From: Buddleja alternifolia
Lineage: Eukaryota; Streptophyta; Magnoliopsida; Lamiales; Scrophulariaceae
Assembly (NCBI GenBank): GCA_019426215.1
Contig: CM033399.1
Location: 35,163,022 to 35,227,021, forward strand
Reading direction: 5' to 3'
DNA length: 64,000 nucleotides
This document shows, in pieces, positions 36,301 to 46,855 of this stretch. The position numbers and the translations under genes are program-made. Under the pieces are notes generated by a model. That model had not been told where the DNA came from, ran no database searches, and saw only the letters and a list, made by a program, of their open reading frames with translations. How positions within the stretch are numbered: the first letter of the stretch is position 1; every line of letters begins with the position of its first letter.

Positions 36301-37265
36301 CCCCTCTCAAATCACACGTCACATACGGGTAAAGAGAAATATTGGCAAAAGATGTGGAAACAACGAGGGGCTTATCGGTGAAAAATGTTTCTTTGGCTAC
36401 TGCGTCATGGGAAGATTCTCACGAATTCACAACTCTGTGCTAGGAAGGTTATAGAAGTGGACACCTGCCATCTATGTTGTTCACCAGAGATAACTCTTCA
36501 TGCAGTAAGAGATTGTGACTGGGTAAAAAGAATCTGGACAGCCTTACTTCGACCGTGATACTTGACACAATTCTTCTCCAGAACCCACGCCTCATGGGTA
36601 GATCGGACCCTTTAGCATACAGCCAACAGGTACGTGTGGTGTGAAGATTGGTCGTCAATTTTCACTGAACTGGTCAATTTCTTTTGGCAGGTACGCAATG
36701 AGGTGGTGCACGAAAATCGGACGAATACCGATGACATTGATGTGGACACGATACATAAAAGAATTGAAGGTAATTTACATTTGGCTAAACTAGACCCGAA
36801 TGTAATGCAATTGCAGATGCAAACGGGATGGTCAAAGCCAATGTCAGGTTACTACAAAGTGAATGTGGATGCCGCTAGCACAATGGATATCCACGACAAT
36901 GGACCGAGGGTGGGCATCGGGGATCTAATACGGGATGAACATGGGACATGGATTAGGGGCTCAGTGGGAGTATCGATCCATGTTCCCCGTTGGAGACTGA
37001 AATGCATGCCATTCATCGAGGATTAGAGATGGCTTAGGCCACGGAAAAAAAACACATTATACTGGAATCTGATTGCCAGGTAGCCATCAGAAGCACCTCC
37101 ACGGCACATCACCATTTTGACGTCATTACTCAAATCCGCAAAATCAAGAGACGTAATTGGGATGTAACCATACAGTTTGTGTAGAGAGATGCTAACAGAG
37201 TGGCAGGCGAGTTAGCCAAAAAGGGCTTGACTAAGCCCCTGAGCTATAACTATAAACCCGAGTTT
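33340..37265 (+). pseudogene. LINE ORF2 (endonuclease, RT, RNase H), broken
   Basis: Endonuclease-like segment with LVLVETRVHG at about 33410; RT with PTKAPGTDGIQPMFYQ at about 34650 and KIDFEKAYDRINW at about 34977; the catalytic FADD box is FVDN at about 35298; a zf-RVT-like stretch to 36560; and an RNase H-like domain (KVNVDAAS at about 36858) to about 37250. Many stops and frameshifts separate the parts. The tail from 37220 to 37312 resembles that of the SINE at 37895. Confidence 0.88.
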
Positions 37266-37420
37266 GTTGGGTTAAAAAATTTTTTGAGTAACCCCCTCCC
37301 CCCATGTATTCAAAAAGTTAAAGGTAGAAAACTCAGCCCAAAAATGAAAACAAAATAATGTACATGTTAGTTGAGTACAATTAAAATATGATTGTCAAAC
37401 TATTTGTTCAAAGTACAAAG

Positions 37421-37459
<39 letters not shown>

Positions 37460-37859
37460 ATAATTCTTGCACTCATTAGATTGTGCGAGAATTATATTGT
37501 ATGCCTTAGCATATAACTTAATTTATGATTGTAATACAAGATAGAGATGATCATTTAGAATAATTAATATTCTAATAAATTATTAAGTTTTATTACTTGT
37601 ATACTATTGGTAAATATTTTAAATGGATTGAAGTTACATTTTAAAATTGTGTACCATAGTTACTTTTCGTACTCACAATGTTTATTGGTGAATTATGATA
37701 ATATATATTAATAATTTTGATCTTTATAAGAGGTTTATGTATAAATTTATTTTTGAAGTGTTAAATATAATTCACATCAATTTTTAGTAATTTTCATGAA
37801 CAAGGACAAAGGTGTCATTGGACTTTTTTTTATATATTTTGATCCAACGATCACTATAA

Positions 37860-38270
37860 TAGAATGGATTATATGTCAAAAAATCATACTTCGGACCCAA
37901 AACCTATTGGTCTAGTAGTATCCACCTCCCACTTTATGTGAGAGGTCCTGGGTTCGAATACAGGCTGCCACAAGTTGTGACTCTCCCCTCCTTTATGGAG
38001 CTAGATAAAGTTTTTATGGCTTAGGATTATAACTATCAACCCGGGTTTGTCGAGCTAGATATTTAGGGTATCTCCCTCCCTCTTGAATTTAAAAAAAAAA
38101 ATCATACTTCAGGAGTTAGTCTACCAAAAGAAGATATCTCAAGGTGGTGGATGATAAAAGCCTTAATATAATAGAAGGGGTTATATGTCAAAAAAATTAT
38201 ACTTCGGGAGGTAATCGGACAAAGGAAGATATCTCAGGGTGGTGGATGTAAAAAGCCCTAAAGAATTTGG
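37860..38270. repeat. Tandem duplication of about 100 bp interrupted by the SINE
   Basis: The sequence ATATGTCAAAAAAATCATACTTCGGGAG...GATATCTCAGGGTGGTGGATG occurs twice: once split by the SINE (37870-37894 plus 38101-38150) and once intact at about 38175-38250. The SINE therefore inserted into one unit of an older duplication. Confidence 0.7.
37895..38098 (+). mobile_element. tRNA-derived SINE
   Basis: A box-like TGGTCTAGTAGTATC at 37908 and B box GGTTCGAATAC at 37951, a body of about 200 bp and a poly(A) end at 38091. The TSD is ATCATACTTC with one extra base difference beyond (37883-37894 and 38101-38113). The last 80 bp resemble the LINE 3' tail at 37220-37312. Confidence 0.85.
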
Positions 38271-38274
38271 TAAA

Positions 38275-39005
38275 AATATATTTAAGTGACTTTTTATAGA
38301 AGTGCTTGAAAAAAAATTCAAAAATCACTTACACACTTCTTCAAAATGGACTTTTCGAGAAATAACTTATTCTAAAGTTCATTGAAATTTCATTGCCAAA
38401 CAAGTATTTTTAGTTTTACAAATGGACTTTCATCTCCAAAAATCCATTTGGAAAGTGATTCCATGCACCAGTAGGAATTTAGGTTTTAGAATTTGTTTCT
38501 TACGAAGACCGATTTATAATATTTGAACTGATGGAGATTTCAATTTATTTTTCAGTGAGTTGGTGTATTACGGTGATAAACTTGTACTCTATGTTTTGGC
38601 AAGCTTGACAAAAGAAATATCTATCTGAGATATTGTTTAGGAGGAATTTCCAACTATTTTTTTATGATCCCATCTTATATCTTAAATTTTAACAAATCAT
38701 ACACACACACAACATGCATTTACCCACACAAAACACATATTTTACACACACAACACAAATTTACGCACACACGCACACACACTTATTCTTATAGGAAAAC
38801 ATATCTAATTTGTGATATAATATTTAAATAAGCATAATATTTGAATTCCAATATGAAATACCCAAATATCTTATAAAATCTAAAAAATATTAAAAGCAAG
38901 TATCCTATTTATCTAAATACTTGAAAACTTACTTTTAAAATAGGATCTAACGTCTTATCAGCTCCTAAAATATCTTATAAAATGTCAAAGCTAGTAAGTT
39001 ACTTT
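38275..39005. other. No gene; short CA-rich patch
   Basis: AT-rich DNA. The patch at 38698-38785 (ACACAC with ATTTTACACACA) resembles the monomer of the satellite at 19430-23340, but is too short to link them. Confidence 0.4.
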
Positions 39006-39008
39006 TAA

Positions 39009-39600
39009 GAAAAATTACTAAAACACCCCTAAAATAAATTTTAGTATCCAAAAAATTCATAAAAATATTTTTCAATCCAAAAAATCCCTTCCACCAACTT
39101 TTCATTCCAAAAACTCCAACATTTAGGGTTGATAAATTTATGAACTTAATCGTCCTTAGCCTTTTAAATTAAAAATTAATCAATTGTAGTTTCATATAGA
39201 AATTTATTTATTTAGAACTTTTATATTTATAATCGTATTATTATGATTTTAATCTTAATTTTTTTGAGATTTTTTTAATCTTTTTAAAAGTTTTAAAAAA
39301 TACCTTTTTAGATAATTACTACATTAAAATAAAAAATATCTAAAATATTTGATATTGAAAAATAATATCCGTATTATACTATTTATCAATTTAAAATAAA
39401 ACAATTTCGATAAAAAAAAATTCATTGATCAATTCTTCACTTGATAAATGAAGGGTAATTTCGTCCAAAAAGTTGTTAATACTAACTTTTGGATTTTTGG
39501 AATAAAAAGTTTATAAAATGAGTTTTTGAGATTAAAATATTTTGATGAATTTTTTGAATGCAAAAAATTATTTTAGGTGGATATTAGTATTTTTTTTTTC
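39009..39600. mobile_element. Diverged second copy of the 6115-6732 MITE family
   Basis: Both ends and much of the body match the first copy (for example the left end GAAAAATTACTAAAACACCC, AAATTAAAAATTAATCAATT inside, and the GTTGTTAAT...TTTTTGGAAT right arm). The flanks TACTTTTAA and GTATTTTAA agree at only six of nine positions, so the TSD has decayed or the ends are misplaced. Confidence 0.8.
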
Positions 39601-39774
39601 GTATTTTAAATAAGCTTAGCCAAACACCCTCTAAAAGCTTTTGTGTTATAGCATAATAATAAAGCCCAATCTACTTCTAAGCCCAAGCGCAACTTGGCCC
39701 TAGAGTTTTTATGCCTTTGCGTAATATTAAAATTTAGGCATATGCTTTATAGCCATGTGACTAATTATAAATAA

Positions 39775-39895
39775 TACATGTAGAGCCCGCACCACTTGGC
39801 TTCGCACGCTGACTACCAACTCGGGTCCATCGTGTTAAATAGATTAGGATAGCACCCCTCCCTTCTCCTTTGAAACTTAAAAAGAAAAAGGAAAA
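39775..39895 (+). mobile_element. Truncated SINE/LINE 3' relic
   Basis: CTGACTACCAACTCGGGTCC... followed by CCCCTCCC and an A-rich end resembles the tails of the SINE at 37895 and the LINE. The upstream part is lost or unrecognisable. Confidence 0.5.
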
Positions 39896-41405
39896 ATGTA
39901 GAAAACAACATTCATTTTTTATTTTTTTTTGGAAAATAAATTTGCATAGACTTATTGCACAAACAAAATTAATCGTTCAGCTACTTACAAAAAAGATGGT
40001 GCTAAAATAGAATCAAAAAATTCACGAAAACAACTTTCTATCTTATTAGTATCCAATCAAATTATATGGCCAACGCCCTATCCCTTTTCTCTATCCAAGG
40101 GGCCTTTTCAGCGAGGCTCTCTAGGGGCGTATATTTTCCTATTTGACCCCTCTAGAATTCAATATTTGCTACAAAGAATTGACTCCTCTAGAATTCAATA
40201 TTTTGATTATACGTATCTGACAAAAATGCTTACAGGTAAAAATCAAATAGTCAGACTCAGAAGTATGACACAGCCTTGTTGAATTTTCAATGTGATTTAA
40301 TGGAGTGTAATTTGAACAGTTTAATGATCCCACACATATTTATATAAAAATATTCCAAAAGTAACCCACTCCGTATTGGTCCTATCAGAAAGTTAAGGGG
40401 GAGAAAAAATAAACTACATTGTAATGTTATAGGCATGTAAATATTGCTTTTACAACACAAAAAAGATTGTAATTAATTAGTCAGTCAATCAACACTTGCA
40501 ATTTCAATTGCTTCTGTTCAAATAAATATATTAAACAACGAAAATTAAGTGAAACCTATAAAAATGTTAATAATTTAAATGCGGCGTTGATTTAGTAGTC
40601 TAATTAGCCGATGAAGGCTAATTCTACTAGCGAAGTGGAGGTTCCACTATATCAGAGTTCTTGAGTTATACTCACACCCAAAGTATATGAGTTTTTTTTC
40701 ACTTTCATAGTAATTGTTACTTGTTAGCTGATATTAATAATTTTTAAGAGGTTGTAATTTATCACAATTTGATACTCATGACACGTATATTATATAACCG
40801 TTTTATTCAAAGAAAAATGAAGTTAGTGGTCTAATTAATAAGAGTGCGGCTATATACCACCATTTTTATCACTCCTTTTAATTTTGACAAGAAATGAATG
40901 TAAATAAATACATTTGATTTTATTTCTGTAATTTATATTTATCTTAACAAGTACCGTGAAAAAATGGTGAAAAACAAAATGGTATATAGCAATTTTCAAT
41001 TAATAAATCTTCCTACTCAATCAATAAAAAAAAAAACTAGATCAAAATATTGCCAAATTAAACGGTTTTGTATTTAATTAGTGTAATTAATATTTAAACC
41101 GTCTAGATACAATGGATCTTAGCTAAATATGTATAAGGTACAAATTATAGGTACGTTGTTTACTGTCTGTCACCGGTTCTCCCCACACGCTTTAAATGCC
41201 GGTCCACAAAAAAGATCTCTACAGAGGTACGACAACGATTTTACTGAGTGTAAAAACCCGTCCAGGTTCAATGAACCTAGACATTTGTGCTGTCCAAATT
41301 TTACGCGACTTGGTCAACATGGATTTTTACATATTTTTACCATACATGGATCATATATATACATGCATGCATTAGTACATGAAATGAAACCATAATATTA
41401 CTAGA
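39896..41405. other. No feature seen
   Basis: AT-rich intergenic DNA; the 88-codon frame at 41129-41395 has no recognisable domain or coding signal and I do not call it. Confidence 0.5.
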
Positions 41406-41414
41406 TATTTTTTT

Positions 41415-41771
41415 GGGATAATAGCAGACGCCCCTCAGTTATGGGGATGTGCACTTTGCCCCCCAACTTATTGAAATGTGCGATTTACCCCCTCACTTAT
41501 AAAAAATGTGCACTTCACTCTTTCAGGCAGCTCGGGCAGGGGCAAAGTGCTACAAAACACATAAGTCAGGGGGCAAAGTGCTACAAAAACACATAAGTCA
41601 GGTGGCAAAAGTCCAATTTTTATGAAAAGTGAAGTGTCTGAATCTGCCCGAGCTGCCCGAAGGAGTGAAGTGCACATTTTTGATAAGTGAGGGGTTAAAT
41701 CGCACATTTCAATGAGTTGGGGGGCAAAGTGCACATCACCCCATAACTGAGGGGGTGTCTGCTATTATCCC
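41415..41771. mobile_element. Mutator-type MITE with long inverted arms
   Basis: A 357-bp element that is nearly all inverted repeat: GGGATAATAGCAGACG at the left and its complement at the right, with similarity for about 120 bp on each side. A perfect 9-bp TSD TATTTTTTT flanks it (41406-41414 and 41772-41780), although its low complexity weakens the evidence. The arms read like spaced GGGGGCAAAGTGCAC blocks. Confidence 0.85.
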
Positions 41772-41780
41772 TATTTTTTT

Positions 41781-42447
41781 TGAAAAAAGGAAATAATAAC
41801 AAACAAAATCATGTTATATGGAGTCATTAGTTAATTAAGTATAAGATTATGAAATTAACACAAATTAATATCATTTCCTTTTTAATATCTTCGGATTGTT
41901 TTTATTTTATAGTGTTGGATTTCAATAATTTTTTGTCCATATCAAATTAAAAGGTTATTGTTTAAAAAATTTGGAAATGTTTTTATTACATAGTGTTAGA
42001 TGTTAATAAATTCTTATCCATATCAAATTACATAGTGTTAGATGACAAACTTTGGTTTATCAATCAAAGTTATTGTGAGAAATTACATCATATAACTAAC
42101 ATATATAGAAGAAAACTCATACAAATGTACTGTTGATTTTATAATGAGTGATGTTATATATCATTATAATTTTTTTATTTTTGCTTTTTTTTTTTCCAAT
42201 TTTGGTAAGAAATGAATGGAATAAATACAGTTGATTGAATTTTCGTAATTTGTATTTAACTTAACAAATAAAAATATTATCATATTAAGAATTAGCGACA
42301 AAGTGGTGAAATATTACGGATAGCATACAACATTATTCTTTTATGGTTATGAGACGAAGTTTTAGAAAAGAGATAAAATTATAGACATTTGAAAATCATC
42401 GAGGAAAAAATTCAAAAAATTATTAATCAATATTTGGTTTAAACCAT
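41781..42447. other. No feature seen
   Basis: AT-rich DNA with short internal repeats of CATAGTGTTAGATG at about 41910-42035; no gene. Confidence 0.4.
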
Positions 42448-43421
42448 GGTTTTGAAACCCGGACCGGACCGTCCGGTCCGACCGCTCCGGACCGGAACCG
42501 GTCACAAAAATGGCCCGGTTAATGCTCAAACCCGTTTTAAACTCAAAACCGGTTGTTTTGGTCAAAAACCGTCCAACCCGCCGGATGGACCAGTCGACCG
42601 TTCGACCCGTTTACAGGTCGGCGGAACCGGCCGAGCTATGAAACATAAAAATTATTGGCAACGTCCATTGCTTTTTCTCCCCCATTCTCGAGGTTCCATA
42701 TCTTTTTCTCCACCATTTTCAGATTTAAGCTTTTATGGAAGTTGGTTTGTAAATAATATAGTTGAAGATGGGGATTGAAAGAGAGGAAAAGATATAAAGT
42801 TATGAACAGATAAATAAACAAAAGAGTAGAAAGAAAAAAGATTGAAAGAAAGAAAAGAAATGAGAAAGAAAGCAGATCTGGAGAGTGGAGATGGCGTCGT
42901 TGCTGCAGTAGAAGAAGAAAGGGGTGATTCTATGGTGGATTGGTCTCGGTCCACTTTTCACCATAGGATCCCCCAATGGGGGGTAATTTACTAAATTACC
43001 CCAGATCCTATGGTGAAAAGTTGACCGGGATCAATGGTCTCGATCCACCATAGAATCACACAAGGAGAAAGGTGAGTTTAGGCTTTAGGGTATTTTTTGG
43101 CTTTATTTCTTTCATATTTTCTTTTTCTTTTACAATTTCCTTTTTTCTAATCAAAGAAAATGCTAATGGATTTTAAATTGGATAGTGGGCCTATCCTTTG
43201 ATATTTAGTTTAACATTATATGAAACTTTATAAAACATGATATGTAAATGAATAATTTATATATATATATGAACAATATTTTACTATTATGTTATATTAT
43301 TAATATAATAAATAATATTTATGACATCACTGGTTCGATCGCGGTTGACCCGACGGTTGAACCGGTGACCCATGACAAGGTAATTTTTTCGGTTCGATGT
43401 CCGGTTCAATTTTTAGAACAC
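42448..43421. mobile_element. Probable GC-ended DNA element (CCGGACCGG-type ends)
   Basis: The left end GGTTTTGAAACCCGGACCGG and a right end whose complement reads TGTTCTAAAAATTGAACCGG form a loose inverted pair, each followed by GACC/GGTC-rich subterminal DNA. No TSD was found. The middle is AT-rich and includes a separate hairpin at 42925. Confidence 0.5.
42925..43059. mobile_element. Hairpin MITE
   Basis: The 135-bp sequence has arms GTGATTCTATGGTGGAT and its exact complement, with pairing continuing inwards (TCACCATAGGATC against GATCCTATGGTGA) around a short AT-rich centre. It is related to the hairpins at 15845 and 51029. Confidence 0.75.
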
Positions 43422-43989
43422 TAATTTTCCTAACACGAATACAAAAAAAAAGTAAATGAAAATAGTCCTTTTGGGAAATAAAATGAATTAATAAAACAAA
43501 AAAGGAGGTCAATATTACACACACATATATATACATGAACACTATTCACACATTATGCATACATCAAAGATGTCATCCACATACATAGATGATAACATTA
43601 ACACACATGGGAAGTCATAACTGACATGCCCAATTTCCAACGACGCGATTTTCCTCCTCCACCTCCTATACATATTATATATATCACACACATATTTCCT
43701 CATCATCTCATCGTCCTCCTCGCACTAACCAACAATTACAAAGCAGAGAGAGAGAGAGATTCTGAAAATACCACAGAAATTCATTTCATTTTCTCTCTAT
43801 AATCTCTCACATCCCTGTTTTAGCCCCAAGTCCCCCCATTGTTCTTGTGCTTTTCCACTGTAAGTAATTTCTTCAAATCATATATGTATATATATATATA
43901 TATATTTCAATAATGTGGTCGATTGATTTCTATATTTTATCTTCTTGGCAGAAATATTAATTTAGCAAAAAGGGAATATATATATAAAG

Positions 43990-45670
43990 ATGGTGTTCTG
44001 GGTATTCGGGTACGGGTCGTTGGTGTGGAACCCAGGTTTTGAAGTCGATGACAAAGTTATTGGGTTTATTAAGGACTACAGGCGTGTTTTTGATTTGGGT
44101 ATGTTTTTTTTATTTTATTTTTTAAATATAATTTGTGTGATGTTGATTTTATTTATTTTATTCATGAAAATTGAAAACCCCCTTTTGTTTTTCTTAATTC
44201 AAATAAAACCCTCTAGGGTTCTAAATAATACTTTGGAGCTCCCAATCCACTTGATAGAAGCTTACCAATATAAATTATTTTAATGGAAAAATAAATATTT
44301 TCTTTGTTTTGTATAAAGTGCTAGTTACCAAAACTCAACCTGACTTTTGGTAAATTACAACGAGATCCCTCAGGGATCTATTTGTAAGGGGTTTGTTTTG
44401 GTTGCATATATGTCAGGCTTACGTGGTGAAATTGTAAGAATTTTTTAATAAACAAGGGGTGTAATTTTCAGTAATTAGTACTAAAGTAAGGGGTGTGCAT
44501 GTAATTTTCTCTTTTATTTAAACTTAGAATATTGATTAGTTAATTAATTATGTGTTACTTTGATGTATTTCAGCTTGCATTGATCATAGAGGTACGCCTG
44601 AGCACCCTGCTAGAACCTGCACCTTGGAACAATATGACGGGGCTGTCTGCGTAAGTTCAAAATTTTTGATTTATATATACAAAATTATATAATTTTTGAA
44701 TGCTGAATATACTATAATTTGCGATAATGTTGAATTTTATTTTGCCATTTATTAGAAAGCTGTTCTTGATTTCTGATTCTTTGACTTTGTGATTGTTTTA
44801 TCAGTGGGGGGCTGCCTTTTGTGTGCGTGGAGGGCCAGAAAAGGAAAAGGCAGCAATGGAGGTATATAACTTAATTGAATTAAATCAATACATATATTCC
44901 TAAGATGATGACTTGTTGTACACTATATTCACAATTACAAAGATAACATGAAGAGCTCACATCGATTATTTCTTCGTTTTGTTTAGTATCTGGAACGAAG
45001 AGAGTGCGAGTATGACTTGAAGACTTCGGTAGACTTTTATAAAGTGAGTCGTGTTTTCCGTCCCTCGATCCTCATTTGTAAGGAGGATTTGTGACTTTAT
45101 ATGTTTTTCTGATTAAATGTTTGGTTTCCTGTATTGAAGGAGGGTGATTCTGAAGAGCCCTTTGTGACGGGAGTGATAGCGTAAGTAGTTCATTGATCTC
45201 GAATTAACAATCAACATTTTAGTGGCTATTTTATGTTCCAAAGTTTCTTAGAAAATATTTTTGCTATTTGAAATTGCAGTTTCACATCGACCCCGGACAA
45301 GATATCGAACAAGTACTACTTAGGGCCCGCCCCTCTCGAAGACATGGCCAGGCAAATTGCAACGGCCATTGGCCCGTGTGGGAACAATAGAGACTACCTT
45401 TTCTTATTGGAAAAGGCACTATTTGATATTGGTAAATATTCTAGGGATTTTCTATATATTGTATGATTGCAGTTTTTAAGGTTTGTACTGAATGGATTTT
45501 ATAATGTGTGAACAGGTCATGAAGATGACTATGTTATTGAGCTTGCAAACGAAGTGAGGAAAGTTCTTGGAGCAATCGGCGGTGTGCAGAAGGAAAAGAA
45601 GTTATCGGGTCCGTCTCGTGTCCCTCTCAAGTCTAGTTTGTCACCACTCAAGTTGAGGGCTTTTGCCTGA
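43990..45670 (+). CDS. ChaC-like gamma-glutamylcyclotransferase (GGCT2 type)
   Basis: Seven exons: 43990-44098, 44574-44650, 44805-44861, 44987-45043, 45140-45180, 45280-45431 and 45516-45670, giving 215 aa with matching phases, the usual length for plant GGCT2 proteins. The start [17 protein letters not shown] holds the YGSL substrate loop of the ChaC fold; [15 protein letters not shown] and [16 protein letters not shown] are also family signatures. ChaC enzymes act in the cytosol on glutathione, releasing 5-oxoproline and Cys-Gly for glutathione turnover. A leader intron is likely (43860-43951), preceded by a CT-rich 5'-UTR and a TATATATA motif near 43676. Intron 1 contains a MITE-like repeat. 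Confidence 0.93.
44324..44514. mobile_element. Copy of the 9081-9300 MITE-like repeat, in ChaC intron 1
   Basis: Shares TGACTTTTGGTAAATTAC at the left and ACTAAAGTAAGGGGT...GTAATTTTCTCTTT at the right with the upstream copy, with a similar internal order. Limits are approximate. Confidence 0.6.
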
Positions 45671-46376
45671 ATCCATTGCCATGGATTCTTAGGAGCTCTG
45701 CTAACAAAATTACATGTGGCTTTAGTTTTCCCTTTTTCGTCTGTTCGTTTATATTTGTTATTTAGTTTTGAACATTTAGTTGATGAAATTTCACTAGTAT
45801 TAGGTTAGGGAAATGAAACGAGGTAGATTGAATACGATTGAGGCCAATTTACTATTGGCAACACAGAAGGGTGAAATATGATCCTTGTCTTTTGAGTTAA
45901 CCATTGGCAATGAATGAAAGTTGAAATAATTTTTTTTTCTAAATTTTTTTTATGGAACCTTAGAAACTCCGTTTGCGTTCACTTTGGATCGCCTCCATCG
46001 TATTTCATCTTATATTTTATAATTTTCATGTTAATCTACAGTCTTAATAGTTTATAACTTTATATTTTAATGTGTTTTATGCACTTGATATAAAATGAAA
46101 ATATTGTATTAAAATAGAAAATTTGAACTAATTTGCAATTTCCTAGCTACAATGAGCATTATGATAAATTGATAATGTAAAGATTACGTGACAACCTCAA
46201 CAATAGATAGTAGTAGTATAAATGGTCAACCAGTTTAAATCGTGCTGATCATAAAAAGAACGATTCTTCCAAGTTTCTAGACTTTTATTCAATACAATTA
46301 AGAATAATAACAATACTTTTTGCTAAGTAGTTTTTTCTCTCAATTCGTAGTGGACATATTGATCCAACATCAAATA

Positions 46377-46622
46377 GTGTCAACGTCAAAATTGGGAACC
46401 TGCAAAAGTATGTCGAGTGATATGCACGGAAAATTGGGATCCAGTGGCAAACTAGAGAAAATACTCTAAAATAGTTACTATTAACAGTAATTAACAGTGT
46501 CAACGTCAAAATTGGGAACCTGCAACTGCAAAAGTATGTCGAGTGATATGCACGGAAAATTGGGATCCAGTGGCAAACTAGAGAAAATACTCTAAAATAG
46601 TTGCTATTAACAGTAATTAACA
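46377..46622. repeat. Tandem duplication, 120-bp period
   Basis: Unit 1 (46377-46496) and unit 2 (46497-46622) are almost identical; unit 2 carries an extra ACTGCA, itself a small local duplication. It lies between two convergent genes, downstream of the RlmH-like stop at 46856, and may lie in that gene's 3'-UTR. Confidence 0.9.
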
Positions 46623-46855
46623 TATATTTATAGTGTTCATAATGGACCATAAATCAATATTAATAATGGGCTATAATAATCAATTCTATAATATTCCCAA
46701 ATCCATTTTGCCATTTACCAAATCGCCCTCAATTAATAATTAATATCATGGCACATCGCATATAAGTACATTTGTGTTTGAAATATTTATGAAAAATAAA
46801 AGAAACATTAAAAAAATCGATCCACGAGCTAACTATCAACATCCACAGTTATGAT

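Larger units (their letters stand above)
30395..37312 (+). mobile_element. L1-type LINE with RNase H, rearranged and decayed
   Basis: Contains ORF1 (DUF4283-like domain and CCHC knuckle), an endonuclease, reverse transcriptase, zf-RVT-like region and RNase H in L1/plant LINE order. Imperfect direct repeats of about 20 bp at 30375-30394 and 37313-37333 (AAAAGTTAA then GTA-like, then AAAACT) look like an aged TSD and place both ends, so the 5' end is retained. A solo-LTR-like insertion and an inversion disrupt ORF1, and ORF2 has many stops. Confidence 0.88.

Noticed and set aside
41129..41395. 88-codon frame as a small gene
   Set aside because: No domain, no plausible regulatory context, surrounded by TE-rich DNA.
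46285..46650. 121-codon minus-strand frame
   Set aside because: It runs through the 120-bp tandem duplication in a 3' region and its internal repeat simply mirrors that duplication.
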